From: Larkinella arboricola
Lineage (GTDB): Bacteria > Bacteroidota > Bacteroidia > Cytophagales > Spirosomataceae
Reading direction: 5' to 3'
Assembly: GCF_003259745.1 (NCBI RefSeq)
Contig: NZ_QLMC01000003.1
Location: 186,001-250,000 of the forward strand
DNA length: 64,000 nt
Below, in pieces: positions 35,636 through 45,722 of the stretch (the stretch's first letter is position 1; each line of letters opens with the position of its first letter). The position numbers and the translations under genes are program-made. The notes beneath the pieces are model-generated. The model searched no databases and was not told the DNA's origin. It saw only the letters and a program-made list of their open reading frames with translations.

Positions 35636-36532
35636 CTATTTATAAGAATACAAAAGCGATTTAAGTGCAAATTCAAACAAACGTACCTTTCTAATTATAG
35701 AAAGAGAAAACGCTGAAAACTTATGATATTTACTCAGGAGGTACGCTTCGCTATCTACAAAAAAACAGAATGCTTTTCTACTACTTTTCCCTCGTTTATT
35801 TACTGAACTACCCGCGTGTAAATGAGAGGCAAGTACTCCCCCATGCAACAGGCAAGTTTTATGTAATCTCCGAATTTGTTCTCCTAATATTAATTCTTCA
35901 AGGTATAAGAAGGTGCCCTCATCCAGTAAGTTTATACGGTGCAGAAACTCACTCTTCACCATAAATACAGCGCCATTGATACTCTCTGTACGGTATACTT
36001 TTTCCTGGTAAGGAACTAAATCATTATAAATAAAACGCAAATAGTGTTGTTTAATAAGTGGCAGGCGCCGTAAAATCGGACTTTGGCAAACTATTAACCA
36101 GCCAGGTGCAACTATTCTCCTTACCTGAATTTGAAAGCGAACAGGGGTAGGATTGGAAACTGTATGAATTAATGGCGAAATAGCAACGGCTTCTGAATCT
36201 TTTGCTAATTCATTGCGTAACTCCCGAATTGTGCCACTCTGAGTCAAAAAAGCATCACTGTTAACGAACAAATAATAGGCAGCGTCAGGTAACCCCTCAA
36301 GCTCTCTACATCCACGATTATTTCCCGCCGAGAAACCAACGTTCTCTTGAAGCCGTATCAACTTTACGAAAGAAGGCAACTTTCCTTTTAAACGCTGAAA
36401 TTGCTCTCTTGTCGATCCGTTATCGACTACCACCATATGGGTGAATACATCCTTTTGCCGGAGAACATAATCAACACACTGAAGGGTCAAATCAGCTGTA
36501 TTATAGTTTAATATTATGACTCGCGTAATCAT
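35636..36532 (-). CDS. Glycosyltransferase family 2 (rhamnosyltransferase-like)
   Basis: 298 aa. N terminus RVIILNYNTADLTLQCVDYVLRQ, VVVDNGSTR, ENVGFSAGNNRGC and FVNSDAFL (DxD-like NSD), then the acceptor motif INGAVFMVKSEFL and LDEGTFLYLEELILGEQIRR. This is the WbbL/rhamnosyltransferase pattern of GT2, but the donor sugar is unproven. It is three bases from an ATG-less junction with the flippase end, within the minus-strand operon. Confidence 0.88.
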   Translation of the reverse strand: MITRVIILNYNTADLTLQCVDYVLRQKDVFTHMVVVDNGSTREQFQRLKGKLPSFVKLIRLQENVGFSAGNNRGCRELEGLPDAAYYLFVNSDAFLTQSGTIRELRNELAKDSEAVAISPLIHTVSNPTPVRFQIQVRRIVAPGWLIVCQSPILRRLPLIKQHYLRFIYNDLVPYQEKVYRTESINGAVFMVKSEFLHRINLLDEGTFLYLEELILGEQIRRLHKTCLLHGGVLASHLHAGSSVNKRGKSSRKAFCFFVDSEAYLLSKYHKFSAFSLSIIRKVRLFEFALKSLLYSYK

Positions 36533-36538
36533 CTTCTA

Positions 36539-37882
36539 TTAAAACAAATTTATTAGTAAGTACAAACAAATAGTAGCAAACATAAAAAGGTATCTTTTTT
36601 TTTGTTTCGGCTTACATTCAGGCTTTATCCTGCATAACAACCAATCTCCGGCAGCAAACCAGCCGTAAGCCATCAGGGCCGAGGACAATGCTATGACAGT
36701 GAGTGGTACCTGACTTTTGGCCAGTATATATTCCACTGACAGGCTTAGGACAAAAAAGATAACTGCCAGAGTCAGGAAAAGCCGTTGCTTATTTAATAAT
36801 TTAAAGACGCTAAACTGAATTAGTTGGACTAATACATAAGGGCCGATAAAACCAGCCAGATAACGGATGTAAACTACCGATTCCAAATAGTTGGGTAAAA
36901 ATCTGGGCATGAGTAGTTGCAGAAAAACTACGCTGAACAGCAAAGGAGTGATCAGCAGTAAAATAAAAAAAACGGCTTTGTTATAAAAAATTTCAACTGT
37001 GCTACGGTAAGGCGCTATTGTCTGCATCATGAAATTAGCCACAGAAAAAATAACCGTTAAGCAAACATTTAGTAAAGTGGCGGCAAAAGCATAGAATCCA
37101 AATTGACGCGCTGGATATAAACCAGCTATAAGCAACTTGTCGATATGTTGGAAGCCCAGGAAAAGTAAGCCAGCAAGTAAAATAGGCAGTCCAAAACCAA
37201 TAGACCTTCTGATATTTTTTAATATACTAGATAAGTAAAGATCTTTTTGTTGAATAGCCGTCCAGTCCTCTGTCTCTTTGAACGCTAGATATAACATGGG
37301 TATCATACTGACCACGAGCTGTATATTACTCAGCAGAATAAGATCTAACGATTTAGTATAATCTATACTGTAAGCTATAACGCCTACCAAAAAAACCGCC
37401 TGACTAAATAGCGTTAATAAAGGGCCATAGTAGAAATTATGATTCCGGTTAAACAAGGATTGAAGCAACCCCGATACATTTTGCAAAATAATTTGATTGG
37501 CAACCAATACAGCTACACTACTTGTGCGCGCTTGCGGATAAATACCACTCCTTACCAGAACAATGACAAGACCATACATGACTAATTGTTGAATAATAAG
37601 ATATAAAAAGTCACGTTTAGCACACTTTTTCCACTCTACGCTATCTTTAAACAGCCATTGAATTGTAACACCGTCAGTAAAGCCAAAATGAAATAACCCA
37701 GAAAATGACGTAAACATCAGAAACAGACGCCATGCGCCATATTGTTCGGGACTTACCTGGTCAGCTAATAGATAGTTAATAAATAATGTAATAACAATGC
37801 TAACACCCGTCAAGGCTATTAATTTAACGGGTGTTGCATATAACTTTGCTGTAGATGTTTTATGTATACTACTGGTCAACAC
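36539..37882 (-). CDS. Wzx-type oligosaccharide flippase
   Basis: 447 aa with about twelve hydrophobic segments and the N-terminal pattern GVSIVITLFINYLLADQVSPEQYGAWRLFLMFTSFSGLFHFGFTDG typical of polysaccharide-synthesis flippases. It would move the lipid-linked repeat unit to the periplasm for the polymerase encoded downstream. It is low in sequence conservation, as is usual for Wzx. It is AT-richer than its upstream neighbour. Confidence 0.87.
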   Translation of the reverse strand: MLTSSIHKTSTAKLYATPVKLIALTGVSIVITLFINYLLADQVSPEQYGAWRLFLMFTSFSGLFHFGFTDGVTIQWLFKDSVEWKKCAKRDFLYLIIQQLVMYGLVIVLVRSGIYPQARTSSVAVLVANQIILQNVSGLLQSLFNRNHNFYYGPLLTLFSQAVFLVGVIAYSIDYTKSLDLILLSNIQLVVSMIPMLYLAFKETEDWTAIQQKDLYLSSILKNIRRSIGFGLPILLAGLLFLGFQHIDKLLIAGLYPARQFGFYAFAATLLNVCLTVIFSVANFMMQTIAPYRSTVEIFYNKAVFFILLLITPLLFSVVFLQLLMPRFLPNYLESVVYIRYLAGFIGPYVLVQLIQFSVFKLLNKQRLFLTLAVIFFVLSLSVEYILAKSQVPLTVIALSSALMAYGWFAAGDWLLCRIKPECKPKQKKRYLFMFATICLYLLINLF

Positions 37883-37893
37883 AAATTTCAGGT

Positions 37894-39171
37894 TTATAAT
37901 CGGCTATCCACAATGCTCTTCTCCAGCAAACCTTTCAGATCATAAATAACCGTCTTGTTGGTGCGTAAAACCGTGTGATCCAGTTGTCGGAACTGCTCAT
38001 GAGCAACCGCCATAATAATACCGTCGTAAGGTCCGGCAGGCTGATCAATGAGCCGGAAACCATATTCTTTCTTTACCTCATCCGCATTGGCCCACGGATC
38101 ATATACCTCAACGTTTATGCCATATTCGGTCAGCTCTCGGTAAATATCGATCACCCGTGAATTCCGGATGTCAGGGCAGTTTTCTTTGAAGGTGATTCCC
38201 AACAGCAACACCCGTGTATCTTTGATGGTATGGCCTTTCCGAATCATGAGCTTCACGAGCTTGCTGGCGACAAATACACCCATATCATCGTTGATGCGCC
38301 GACCCGACAGAATAACCTGTGGATAATAGCCCAAGCTTTCGGCTTTGTGGGCCAGGTAATATGGGTCGACCCCAATACAGTGCCCTCCTACCAGCCCCGG
38401 CTTGAACTTCAAAAAATTCCACTTGGTTCCGGCCGCTTCCAGCACCTCAAGCGTATCGATTCCCATGCGATCGAACATCAGAGCCAGTTCATTGACAAAG
38501 GAAATATTCACATCCCGCTGTGCATTTTCGATGGCCTTGCTGGCTTCGGCGACTTTGATTGACGAAGCCAGGTGAGTTCCGGCCTGAATAATCGACGCAT
38601 AGAGCTGATCAACAAACCGGGCGGTTTCCGGCGTTGATCCGGACGTTACTTTCTGGATCGTCGTCAGGGTATGAACTTTGTCGCCCGGATTGATTCGCTC
38701 CGGCGAATACCCGCAAAAAAAATCAACATTAAAGATCAGCCCCGACTCTTTTTCGAGAACCGGAACGCAGTCTTCCTCCGTGCAGCCGGGATAAACCGTG
38801 GATTCATAAATAACCACATCGCCTTTTTTCAGAACCTGACCAATCGCACGAGTTGCGCCCAGCAAAGGCCGTAAATCTGGTTTTTTATAGGCATCAACCG
38901 GCGTTGGAACCGTAATAATATACACCGTGCAGTCGGCAATAGCTTCCAGACTGGAACCGAATTGCAAGCGATTTGCCTGCCGAAGCGCCGTTTCTTCCGT
39001 TTCGCGGGTTCGATCATAGCCACTTCTCAACTCCGCGACTCTTCGTTCATCGATATCATACCCTACAACCTCATATTTTTTACCAAATTCAACGGCCAGC
39101 GGCAATCCCACATAGCCTAAGCCAACAACGGCAATGCGCGTGGCCTTCATTTCCTTATTCTCGCTCATCAT
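37894..39171 (-). CDS. UDP-N-acetylglucosamine 6-dehydrogenase family (WbpA/TviB type)
   Basis: 425 aa nucleotide-sugar dehydrogenase. NAD motif [70 protein letters not shown]; catalytic Cys in [13 protein letters not shown]-terminal [14 protein letters not shown]. The [12 protein letters not shown] and VDAYKKPDL motifs place it with VipA/TviB/WbpA, which oxidise UDP-GlcNAc/GalNAc to the uronic acid, rather than with UDP-glucose dehydrogenases. The ATG at 39150 ([10 protein letters not shown]) is an equally good start. Confidence 0.92.
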   Translation of the reverse strand: MMSENKEMKATRIAVVGLGYVGLPLAVEFGKKYEVVGYDIDERRVAELRSGYDRTRETEETALRQANRLQFGSSLEAIADCTVYIITVPTPVDAYKKPDLRPLLGATRAIGQVLKKGDVVIYESTVYPGCTEEDCVPVLEKESGLIFNVDFFCGYSPERINPGDKVHTLTTIQKVTSGSTPETARFVDQLYASIIQAGTHLASSIKVAEASKAIENAQRDVNISFVNELALMFDRMGIDTLEVLEAAGTKWNFLKFKPGLVGGHCIGVDPYYLAHKAESLGYYPQVILSGRRINDDMGVFVASKLVKLMIRKGHTIKDTRVLLLGITFKENCPDIRNSRVIDIYRELTEYGINVEVYDPWANADEVKKEYGFRLIDQPAGPYDGIIMAVAHEQFRQLDHTVLRTNKTVIYDLKGLLEKSIVDSRL

Positions 39172-39180
39172 TATCGGGCT

Positions 39181-40245
39181 TTACTGCCGCCAATCTACGT
39201 GTCTTATCAGTACAATCATAATACCGATGATTCCTCCGACAAAGGTATATAGAATAACCATGATGGTGCGACGGGGTTCGCTGCGTTTCGTGGGCACCTG
39301 CGCCGGTTCCAGTATTTTCAGAATGGGCGTTTCTTCCTGAATTTTAATTCGCGTTTGTTCATACTGCTGCGTGATGTTGCTGTATAGCCCCTGCGCCAGC
39401 TCAAATTCGGCCTGTAATCGACGTTCCTCAATGGTACCAAGCTGCGTCACCATGTAGCGATGCTGGTCTTTGTAAGCTGACACGTTGACCATAGCCCGGT
39501 CATACCGTTTTTTGGCTTCCCGAAACCGTTCCGAGAGAAACTTCAGGTCTTCGCGCGTTTTTTCGGTTCGATAAGAAATGACATAACGCGTCAGGTAATC
39601 GATGGCAATCTGGCTCACCTGGGCCGCCACTTCAGCATCCGGCATTTTTATCTTGATGATGATAACACCGGATTGCTTATCCAGATCAGACAAGATACGT
39701 TCTTTGGTATCCTTCACCAACAACTCCTGATCGCGCGTCAGATGCAGCGTTTGCCGATCATTAACTGCCCTGGGAACCATAAGCGTTTTTTTCTCCTGAA
39801 ACCAATCCAACCACGAAGGCTCCTGCGTTAAAAAAGCCGCTAACGTGGGATAACGCTGTCCACCAACGGTTTTAACCGGCTGGTTCAGCATGTGCAGAAT
39901 AAACGGCGTACTTTTCAGGACATCCGGGTACAGATCGGGTCGAACCGCTTCCGTATTCCCTACACCTTCCAGGTTAATACCGGCTAATTCGGCCAGAGCG
40001 CCGAACCGTTTCAGGTTCATGGCCGACCGTGCCTGCAATTCCGGCATCACCTGCACTTCCGACGTAAATTCGACGGGACTCAACAAAGCAACCACGATAC
40101 CAATAACCGCAAATAGAAAAGCAATTTTCAGCACATTGCTCCGCTGACGCCAGACCGTAACCACCGCCCACCGCGGCTCCACCTGCGAAGATGACCGGAT
40201 GCTATCGGTATCTTTGGGAGATAACGTTATCCACTTTTTCATCAA
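39181..40245 (-). CDS. Wzz/GumC-type chain-length determinant
   Basis: 354 aa. TM near 38-58 (VLKIAFLFAVIGIVVALLSP), a long periplasmic coiled-coil region (ERFREAKKRYDRAMVNV ... AEFELAQGLYSNITQQYEQ), and a C-terminal TM (IMVILYTFVGGIIGIMIVLI) preceded by the Pro-rich ILEPAQVPTKRSEPRR. It sets polymer length. It has no tyrosine-kinase domain, so control by phosphorylation would need another protein. It overlaps the export gene by 4 bases. Confidence 0.9.
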   Translation of the reverse strand: MMKKWITLSPKDTDSIRSSSQVEPRWAVVTVWRQRSNVLKIAFLFAVIGIVVALLSPVEFTSEVQVMPELQARSAMNLKRFGALAELAGINLEGVGNTEAVRPDLYPDVLKSTPFILHMLNQPVKTVGGQRYPTLAAFLTQEPSWLDWFQEKKTLMVPRAVNDRQTLHLTRDQELLVKDTKERILSDLDKQSGVIIIKIKMPDAEVAAQVSQIAIDYLTRYVISYRTEKTREDLKFLSERFREAKKRYDRAMVNVSAYKDQHRYMVTQLGTIEERRLQAEFELAQGLYSNITQQYEQTRIKIQEETPILKILEPAQVPTKRSEPRRTIMVILYTFVGGIIGIMIVLIRHVDWRQ

Positions 40246-42593
40246 AACAACCGGATAATAGCTAACACTACAGCTGCCAGTGAAGTAATACCCGTCATGA
40301 CCGCAACCCGTTCAGCGGGCGACAGTTTGCTCTCTGTTTTAGACGGTTTTGACGGAACGACCACTTCCATACCCGGTTCCGGGTCGGGGTAATCCCGAAT
40401 GCCTAAAAATCCCCGGGTGTGCTTTGCCTTGCCGTTGGCATAAATGACGTAGAGTTTTCGCCGGAAAGCTTTCGAGTTAAAACCACCTGATTCACTTACG
40501 TATGATTTAATCGACTTCCGGTAACTAAAATCTACGACTGATGGGTTGAGCACTTCGCCCCGAATTTTGACCAGCTCGATTTTTCTGGGAATATGAATGG
40601 AATCGCCCGCCAGCAACAGCAAATTTCCGCTATCGGAGGGCCTGGCAATAATTTCGCTGATGTTTACCGAAACCAGTTCCTGGTTTCGAATGAAGCGGGT
40701 TGCTTTTAGATAGGCTTCCGGCCGCAGCCCCCCAGCCCGATTGATCAATTCTGTAATACGCTCGGATTTATCACGAATCGGATAAGCACCCGGATAAGGC
40801 ACTTCGCCGGTAATGATTACTGTTTTCTGCGCTTCGTAGCGGGATGATGTCCTTACAAACACCTGATCGAACGGGCTGAGCACAAAACGGGCGTCGGCTT
40901 CGGTCAGTCGCAACTGATCGTTCAGTTCAAATTGAAAAATCCGTACATTCTGGGTTTGCGGTAAGTCAGCCGTGTCTTTCCGCACTCGCCGGGCAATCTC
41001 GATTCGGGAAGCCGTGGCTCCGTCGGTAAAACCGCCCGCCAGCACAATCAGGTTAGCCACGCTCATGCTATCGGCGTAGGCATACGGACCCGGTCGATTG
41101 ACAGCTCCCATAATGGTTACCACCCGGTTTTCGCGCAAATCGCTGAAGGCCGGTATTTCAACCACATCTTCCCGTTGCAGCATGATATCCGGCACTTCGC
41201 CCCGCATCAGTTTGCCCAGATCGACGGCAATCAGTTCCGGGTCCAGATTCTCCCGTAACCGCCGGATGGTCGCCCGGTTTAGAAAGGCGTCTTCCCGCAA
41301 CCCTTCAGCCGTGGCAATGAGTTGCCGCAGGCTTGAGTTTTTTTGCAGGGCATAAACACCCGGACGAAAAACCGCGCCGTTGATGGTCACCCGGTTTTCG
41401 TAGCGTTCAATAATGGCTCCAACGGTGTATAAATCACCCCGCTGCGGAACAAACGCTGGAATATCGGCGGCCGGAACGGTAAAAATCTGCAACTCTTTGG
41501 GGGTGTTCCGGCGCAGGGTCAGCGAAGCCGTATAGGCTTTTTCTGTAAATCCGCCCGCAAATGCCAGCACATTCTTCAGGAGTTCCCCTTGCTGTACTTC
41601 GTAGATCGCCGGTTGTTTTACTTCGCCCGTTAGCTGGACGCGTGTCTCATAGTGGTTGATAAAAACAATATCCTGATCCTGCAACCGAATATTATCTTTC
41701 TGATCGGCCCGCAGCAGAAAATCGTAAATATCCAGCGTGCGGATCAGCCGATTGCCACGGTATACCCGAATGTCACGAAATGAACCCCGGTCCGGATCAG
41801 GCCCGCCTGCTACATAAAGTGCATTAAAAACCGTAGCTAACGACGAAAGTGTATAAGTACCGGGTTTGACGACCTGGCCTATCAGGGTTACTTTAATGCT
41901 CCGGATGCTGCCTAACGTAACGCTGGCCAAAATGCCACTGGCCGTTGTATTCAAGCCGGCATATACCTGCCGCAGTCGGCTAACAATTCGCTGCTCTGCC
42001 TGTTCGATGGTCAAGCCGTTGACGTAGACAGGAATCAAATTTTCCAGTTTGACCGCGCCTTCCGGACTAACTTTGGCCCGGTAATTCCGCTGGGCATTTC
42101 CGTAAATATCAATAATCAGTTCATCATCGGGGCCAATCTGGTAATTTTTCGGAGTCGGAATCCGAAGGTTAGGCTCAAACGTCAGATTCGAATTGGCAAA
42201 CAGATTCGCACCAAATACGGGTAGTTTGTTTTCAGCCGCTTCGGGTCGGGAGGGCGGTGCTGTACTCAGGCTGGCTTTATCGGTTTGTTCACGGCTGTCT
42301 CCCGTCGAAACCGTTTGCGGTTCCTGAACGGAATAGTTGTTTAGCTCAGCAACTCTCGCACGCATTTTTTTAATATCGGCCTGCGTAAACCCACGTTCGA
42401 GGGCCAACTGCTCGATCTGGATTTCGGACAACCCGCTTTTTTGAGCCTGTTCAATAAACTGACGAACCTGATCATCCGACAGGTTCTCTACTGTCTGGGC
42501 ATAGATAGCTGGCTGTACGCGTAAAACACTAAAAATTATTAACAGGCCAAACCAGAGTTTACCCCTTTGAACTTTCCTACCTGGACTAAACAC
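40242..42593 (-). CDS. Wza-type polysaccharide export protein with six SLBB repeats
   Basis: 783 aa. Signal sequence, then a UBA-like helical motif (LALERGFTQADIKKMRARV), a PES domain (YQIGPDDELIIDIYGNAQRNYRAKVSPEG), and six SLBB-like repeats recognisable by their G-V-P-G-Y cores (LIGQVVKPGTYTL, LTGEVKQPAIYEV, INGAVFRPGVYAL, IMGAVNRPGPYAY, ITGEVPYPGAYPI, IRGEVLNPSVVDF). A C-terminal TM (GITSLAAVVLAIIRLF) is Wza-like. It forms the outer-membrane exit channel and is the first gene of the locus. Confidence 0.93.
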   Translation of the reverse strand: MFSPGRKVQRGKLWFGLLIIFSVLRVQPAIYAQTVENLSDDQVRQFIEQAQKSGLSEIQIEQLALERGFTQADIKKMRARVAELNNYSVQEPQTVSTGDSREQTDKASLSTAPPSRPEAAENKLPVFGANLFANSNLTFEPNLRIPTPKNYQIGPDDELIIDIYGNAQRNYRAKVSPEGAVKLENLIPVYVNGLTIEQAEQRIVSRLRQVYAGLNTTASGILASVTLGSIRSIKVTLIGQVVKPGTYTLSSLATVFNALYVAGGPDPDRGSFRDIRVYRGNRLIRTLDIYDFLLRADQKDNIRLQDQDIVFINHYETRVQLTGEVKQPAIYEVQQGELLKNVLAFAGGFTEKAYTASLTLRRNTPKELQIFTVPAADIPAFVPQRGDLYTVGAIIERYENRVTINGAVFRPGVYALQKNSSLRQLIATAEGLREDAFLNRATIRRLRENLDPELIAVDLGKLMRGEVPDIMLQREDVVEIPAFSDLRENRVVTIMGAVNRPGPYAYADSMSVANLIVLAGGFTDGATASRIEIARRVRKDTADLPQTQNVRIFQFELNDQLRLTEADARFVLSPFDQVFVRTSSRYEAQKTVIITGEVPYPGAYPIRDKSERITELINRAGGLRPEAYLKATRFIRNQELVSVNISEIIARPSDSGNLLLLAGDSIHIPRKIELVKIRGEVLNPSVVDFSYRKSIKSYVSESGGFNSKAFRRKLYVIYANGKAKHTRGFLGIRDYPDPEPGMEVVVPSKPSKTESKLSPAERVAVMTGITSLAAVVLAIIRLF

Positions 42594-42758
42594 GCTGTCA
42601 GTAACTGAGTTAAGAAATAACCGTATACAACAAATAAGGTCTTTCTGTGCCTAAAAGAGCAAAAATCACTTTGCACGTAGTTAGTAGCACTTCCCTATTC
42701 GTTACCAGACGATTTCGTCTATTTGAATTTTATCCCACTATGCTATGATTTAGACGCA

Positions 42759-42791
42759 AAAAGCCCCGAAGGTAACACCTTCGGGGCTTTT
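42759..42791. terminator. Strong bidirectional terminator
   Basis: Perfect 15-bp stem (42759-42773 with 42777-42791) with a 3-base loop and A/T tracts on both sides. It ends the OmpA-family transcript and insulates the polysaccharide locus promoter region (42594-42758). Confidence 0.9.
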
Positions 42792-42812
42792 ACTTTTTAG
42801 ATTTTAACTAGC

Positions 42813-44273
42813 TTACGGAACGAGCCGCAATTCAACCCGGCGGTTTTTCGTCAGACCCGCCCGGGAGTTGTCACCGATGGGCTTGAATGAACCGAAGTAG
42901 TCGATGATGATCCGGTTCGGATCGTTCAGACCTTGTTTAACCAGGTAGTTCTTGACGGCTTCAACCCGACGGCGTGACAGAGCAATGTTGTACCGGTCAG
43001 AAGCCCGGCGGTCAGCATGACCTGACAGTTGCAGACGGCATTGGGTTTTGTTCAACAACTCAACCACTTTGTTCAGCATATCGTAGAACTGCGGCTTGAT
43101 AATGTTTTTATCCGTATCGAACGTTACGTTTGTCAGGATTTCTGCGCAGGCAATACCCGGCAATGCTGCACTCACGTATTTATCAAAGTCGATGGCTTCA
43201 CCAGCACCCGAGACGATACTACCCGCCGGCGTGTTGGGTTGACGGTCGAAGTAATCCGATACACCATCGTTGTCGGTATCCATCAACAGTTTCGGATCGA
43301 TGTCTTTCGGACGGTTTGCTTTAGCAACGGAGTCGATTTGCTCCAGCGTCAGGATGACCGGCGGTTTGATCAGGTTTTTCGGATCGGTCCAGCGCAGGTG
43401 GTAAGTTCCGCGAGTGGTATCGTAATCGTACTTACCATTCACTTTCTGAACTTTAACGGCGTTTTTACCCAGTTTGTAGGTAACTGACAAAGCAGCATAG
43501 CCCATTTTATCCATGTTCGATTCGCCTTTGCGCTCGAACGGGTTGTCAAACTGGCCGCGCGTTCCGTATCCGTCGAAGTAGCTTGAGCTGTTGCCACCAA
43601 TGGTAGCATCCAGACGGTCGGTGTTCACATTCGTAAACCGGAAGTCAAGACCCAGATCAAAACGGGGGCTCAATTCGTAGTTCACAGCTAAGCCAATGGG
43701 GATAGCCCAGTCTTTTTCGTACTTAGCTTCCCGCAGAATACCGTCACCGTTGTTGGTTTTGGTCCAGCGACGTACCCGGCCTGTTCCTAATTCATACGCC
43801 GTCGATTTGAAGAATACCACGCCAATACCGGTGTAGGCATCAATCTTCCAGCGTTTCATTTTGTTAATGCCAAACAGCAGACTTTTCAGGTTAACGCTCC
43901 CTGTCAAATCGGTTTGAATGTAGTTGGAACGGAAATAAGAGAAGTACAACCGGCGTTTCATCCCAACCAGATTACCGTATTGCCCATCCAACTGAAGACC
44001 AAACAGGTGGGACAACTGCTTTCCGACGGCTACGCCAACAAATGCTGAGTTGCGCTCGCTGTAGCTATCGGCGTTGGTTTTTCCAACCGGATAGAAGTCG
44101 TATTCTCTAAGATCTCCAAAAAACTGGGTGGGTCCGCCCATGACCGAAACCGACCAGGTGTTCAGTTTGGCTGGGCCTTCATACGAGGCTTTCGGGTTAT
44201 ACTGAGCACTGGCACCTGTCGCTGCCAGCAGAGCCAGTCCAATTGCCCTCACGAACAGGGATACTTTTTTCAT
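42813..44273 (-). CDS. OmpA-family outer-membrane beta-barrel protein
   Basis: 486 aa. Signal peptide to GASAQ; an N-terminal beta-barrel (about 25-270) with alternating hydrophobic/aromatic strands; a linker with a thrombospondin-3-like calcium loop (MDTDNDGVSDYFDRQPNTPAG); and a C-terminal OmpA domain (LSGHADRRASDRYNIALSRRR ... NRRVELRLVP) that binds peptidoglycan. A structural envelope protein; a specific transport role is not suggested. Confidence 0.93.
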   Translation of the reverse strand: MKKVSLFVRAIGLALLAATGASAQYNPKASYEGPAKLNTWSVSVMGGPTQFFGDLREYDFYPVGKTNADSYSERNSAFVGVAVGKQLSHLFGLQLDGQYGNLVGMKRRLYFSYFRSNYIQTDLTGSVNLKSLLFGINKMKRWKIDAYTGIGVVFFKSTAYELGTGRVRRWTKTNNGDGILREAKYEKDWAIPIGLAVNYELSPRFDLGLDFRFTNVNTDRLDATIGGNSSSYFDGYGTRGQFDNPFERKGESNMDKMGYAALSVTYKLGKNAVKVQKVNGKYDYDTTRGTYHLRWTDPKNLIKPPVILTLEQIDSVAKANRPKDIDPKLLMDTDNDGVSDYFDRQPNTPAGSIVSGAGEAIDFDKYVSAALPGIACAEILTNVTFDTDKNIIKPQFYDMLNKVVELLNKTQCRLQLSGHADRRASDRYNIALSRRRVEAVKNYLVKQGLNDPNRIIIDYFGSFKPIGDNSRAGLTKNRRVELRLVP

Positions 44274-44519
44274 ACTTATCAGGTTATTGTTTGACAGTTA
44301 ATAAACCATTGAGTGTGGTGAAACAACTTATCTCGGATAGTTTAGCCGGCTTTTTACGCTACTTTCAACGCTTTGGCGCAAAACTATAGATTTTCGTCTA
44401 GTTTGCAAACAAGATATCAGTAGTTTACAAACAAGTTATCTACTGCTTTGTTCAACGAACCCATAAACGAAAATCTATATTGGTTTCTCCGACACAAGAA
44501 AAACAGGATTTGGCTATCA

Positions 44520-45650
44520 TCAAAGACGTTGCATCAGTTTTTTTGTCATTATTCCTTTCCATTTCGCAAAATTTCCCGCAACAATCTCTTTCCGGGCCTG
44601 CTTCACTAACCATAAATAGAAGGTAAGGTTTTGCAGACTGGCAATTTGTGCGCCTAAAATTTCTTCTGATCGCATTAAATGCCGAAGGTAGGCTTTTGAA
44701 TAAAAGGTACTGGCGTATCCTCCAAGCTCTTCGTCAATGGGGCTAAAATCGTCCTTCCAGCGTTCATTTTTTATGTTGATGATCCCTTGTGTGGTAAAAA
44801 CGATACCGTGCCGGGCATTCCGGGTTGGCATTACACAATCAAACATATCAACGCCCAGGGCAATGGCTTCCAGAATATTTTCGGGTGTTCCGACGCCCAT
44901 CAGATAACGCGGTTTGTCAGACGGAAGAATGGCATTCACCAATTCAATCGTTTTGTACATTTCTTCCGCAGGTTCGCCCACCGCCAGACCACCGATGGCG
45001 TTGCCCTCCCGGCGTTGCTCGGCTACAAACTCCGCCGATTGCTGCCGAAGGTCTTTATAAGTACTCCCCTGAACAATTGGAAACAGGGTTTGCTCATAAC
45101 CGTATTTAGCGGGAGTGGAATCAAACCGTTCAATGCAGCGGGTCAGCCAGCGGTGCGTCATGTCCATTGAGGCCCGGGCATAGCCATATTCGCAGGGATA
45201 CGGCGTGCATTCATCGAAAGCCATAATAATATCGGCACCAATCGTTCGCTGAATATCCATGACCCCTTCCGGCGTAAAAATATGCTTCGAACCGTCGATG
45301 TGGGATTTGAACGTCACCCCATCTTCCTTGATTTTACGGGTATTCGACAAGGAATAAACCTGATACCCCCCGCTGTCGGTCAGAATGGGCCGCTTCCAGC
45401 CGTTGAACCGGTGCAGACCACCGGCTTTTCCGATGACGTCAAGACCGGGCCGCAAGTACAGATGATACGTGTTGCCCAGAATAATTTCGGCCCGAACATC
45501 CTCCACTAACTCCCGCTGATGGACGGCCTTAACGGTTCCGGCGGTTCCTACGGGCATAAAAATCGGGGTTTCAATCAGGCCGTGATCGGTTGAAAGAACT
45601 CCCGTACGCGCCTTCGATTCAGGGTCGGTCGCTTGTATGGTAAATTGCAT
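44520..45650 (-). CDS. tgt: tRNA-guanine transglycosylase
   Basis: 376 aa. It exchanges G34 for preQ1 in the GUN-anticodon tRNAs (Asp, Asn, His, Tyr). Catalytic Asp in ILTDSGGYQVYSL and ADIIMAFDECTPYP; IGGLAVGEP; RYLMGVGTPENILEAI. The usual zinc-binding CxCxxC...H cluster is absent: the equivalent region reads SPIDEELGGYASTFYSKAYLRHL. That seems to be a lineage trait of Bacteroidota Tgt rather than a defect. A promoter with -33 TTTG and 20-base spacing precedes it. Confidence 0.95.
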   Translation of the reverse strand: MQFTIQATDPESKARTGVLSTDHGLIETPIFMPVGTAGTVKAVHQRELVEDVRAEIILGNTYHLYLRPGLDVIGKAGGLHRFNGWKRPILTDSGGYQVYSLSNTRKIKEDGVTFKSHIDGSKHIFTPEGVMDIQRTIGADIIMAFDECTPYPCEYGYARASMDMTHRWLTRCIERFDSTPAKYGYEQTLFPIVQGSTYKDLRQQSAEFVAEQRREGNAIGGLAVGEPAEEMYKTIELVNAILPSDKPRYLMGVGTPENILEAIALGVDMFDCVMPTRNARHGIVFTTQGIINIKNERWKDDFSPIDEELGGYASTFYSKAYLRHLMRSEEILGAQIASLQNLTFYLWLVKQARKEIVAGNFAKWKGIMTKKLMQRL

Positions 45651-45680
45651 CTTGTTCGCTCCTGCTAACTTTTAACGCTG

Positions 45681-45712
45681 CAAAGTTGGAAAGACCAGCG
45701 ACGAAAATCAAA
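45681..45712 (-). promoter_or_regulatory. Candidate tgt promoter
   Basis: On the minus strand: TTTG (45712-45709), a 20-base spacer, then CAACTTTG (45688-45681), which fits the Bacteroidota -33/-7 layout except for the first two bases of TAnnTTTG. Confidence 0.45.
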
Positions 45713-45722
45713 AGGTGTATAT

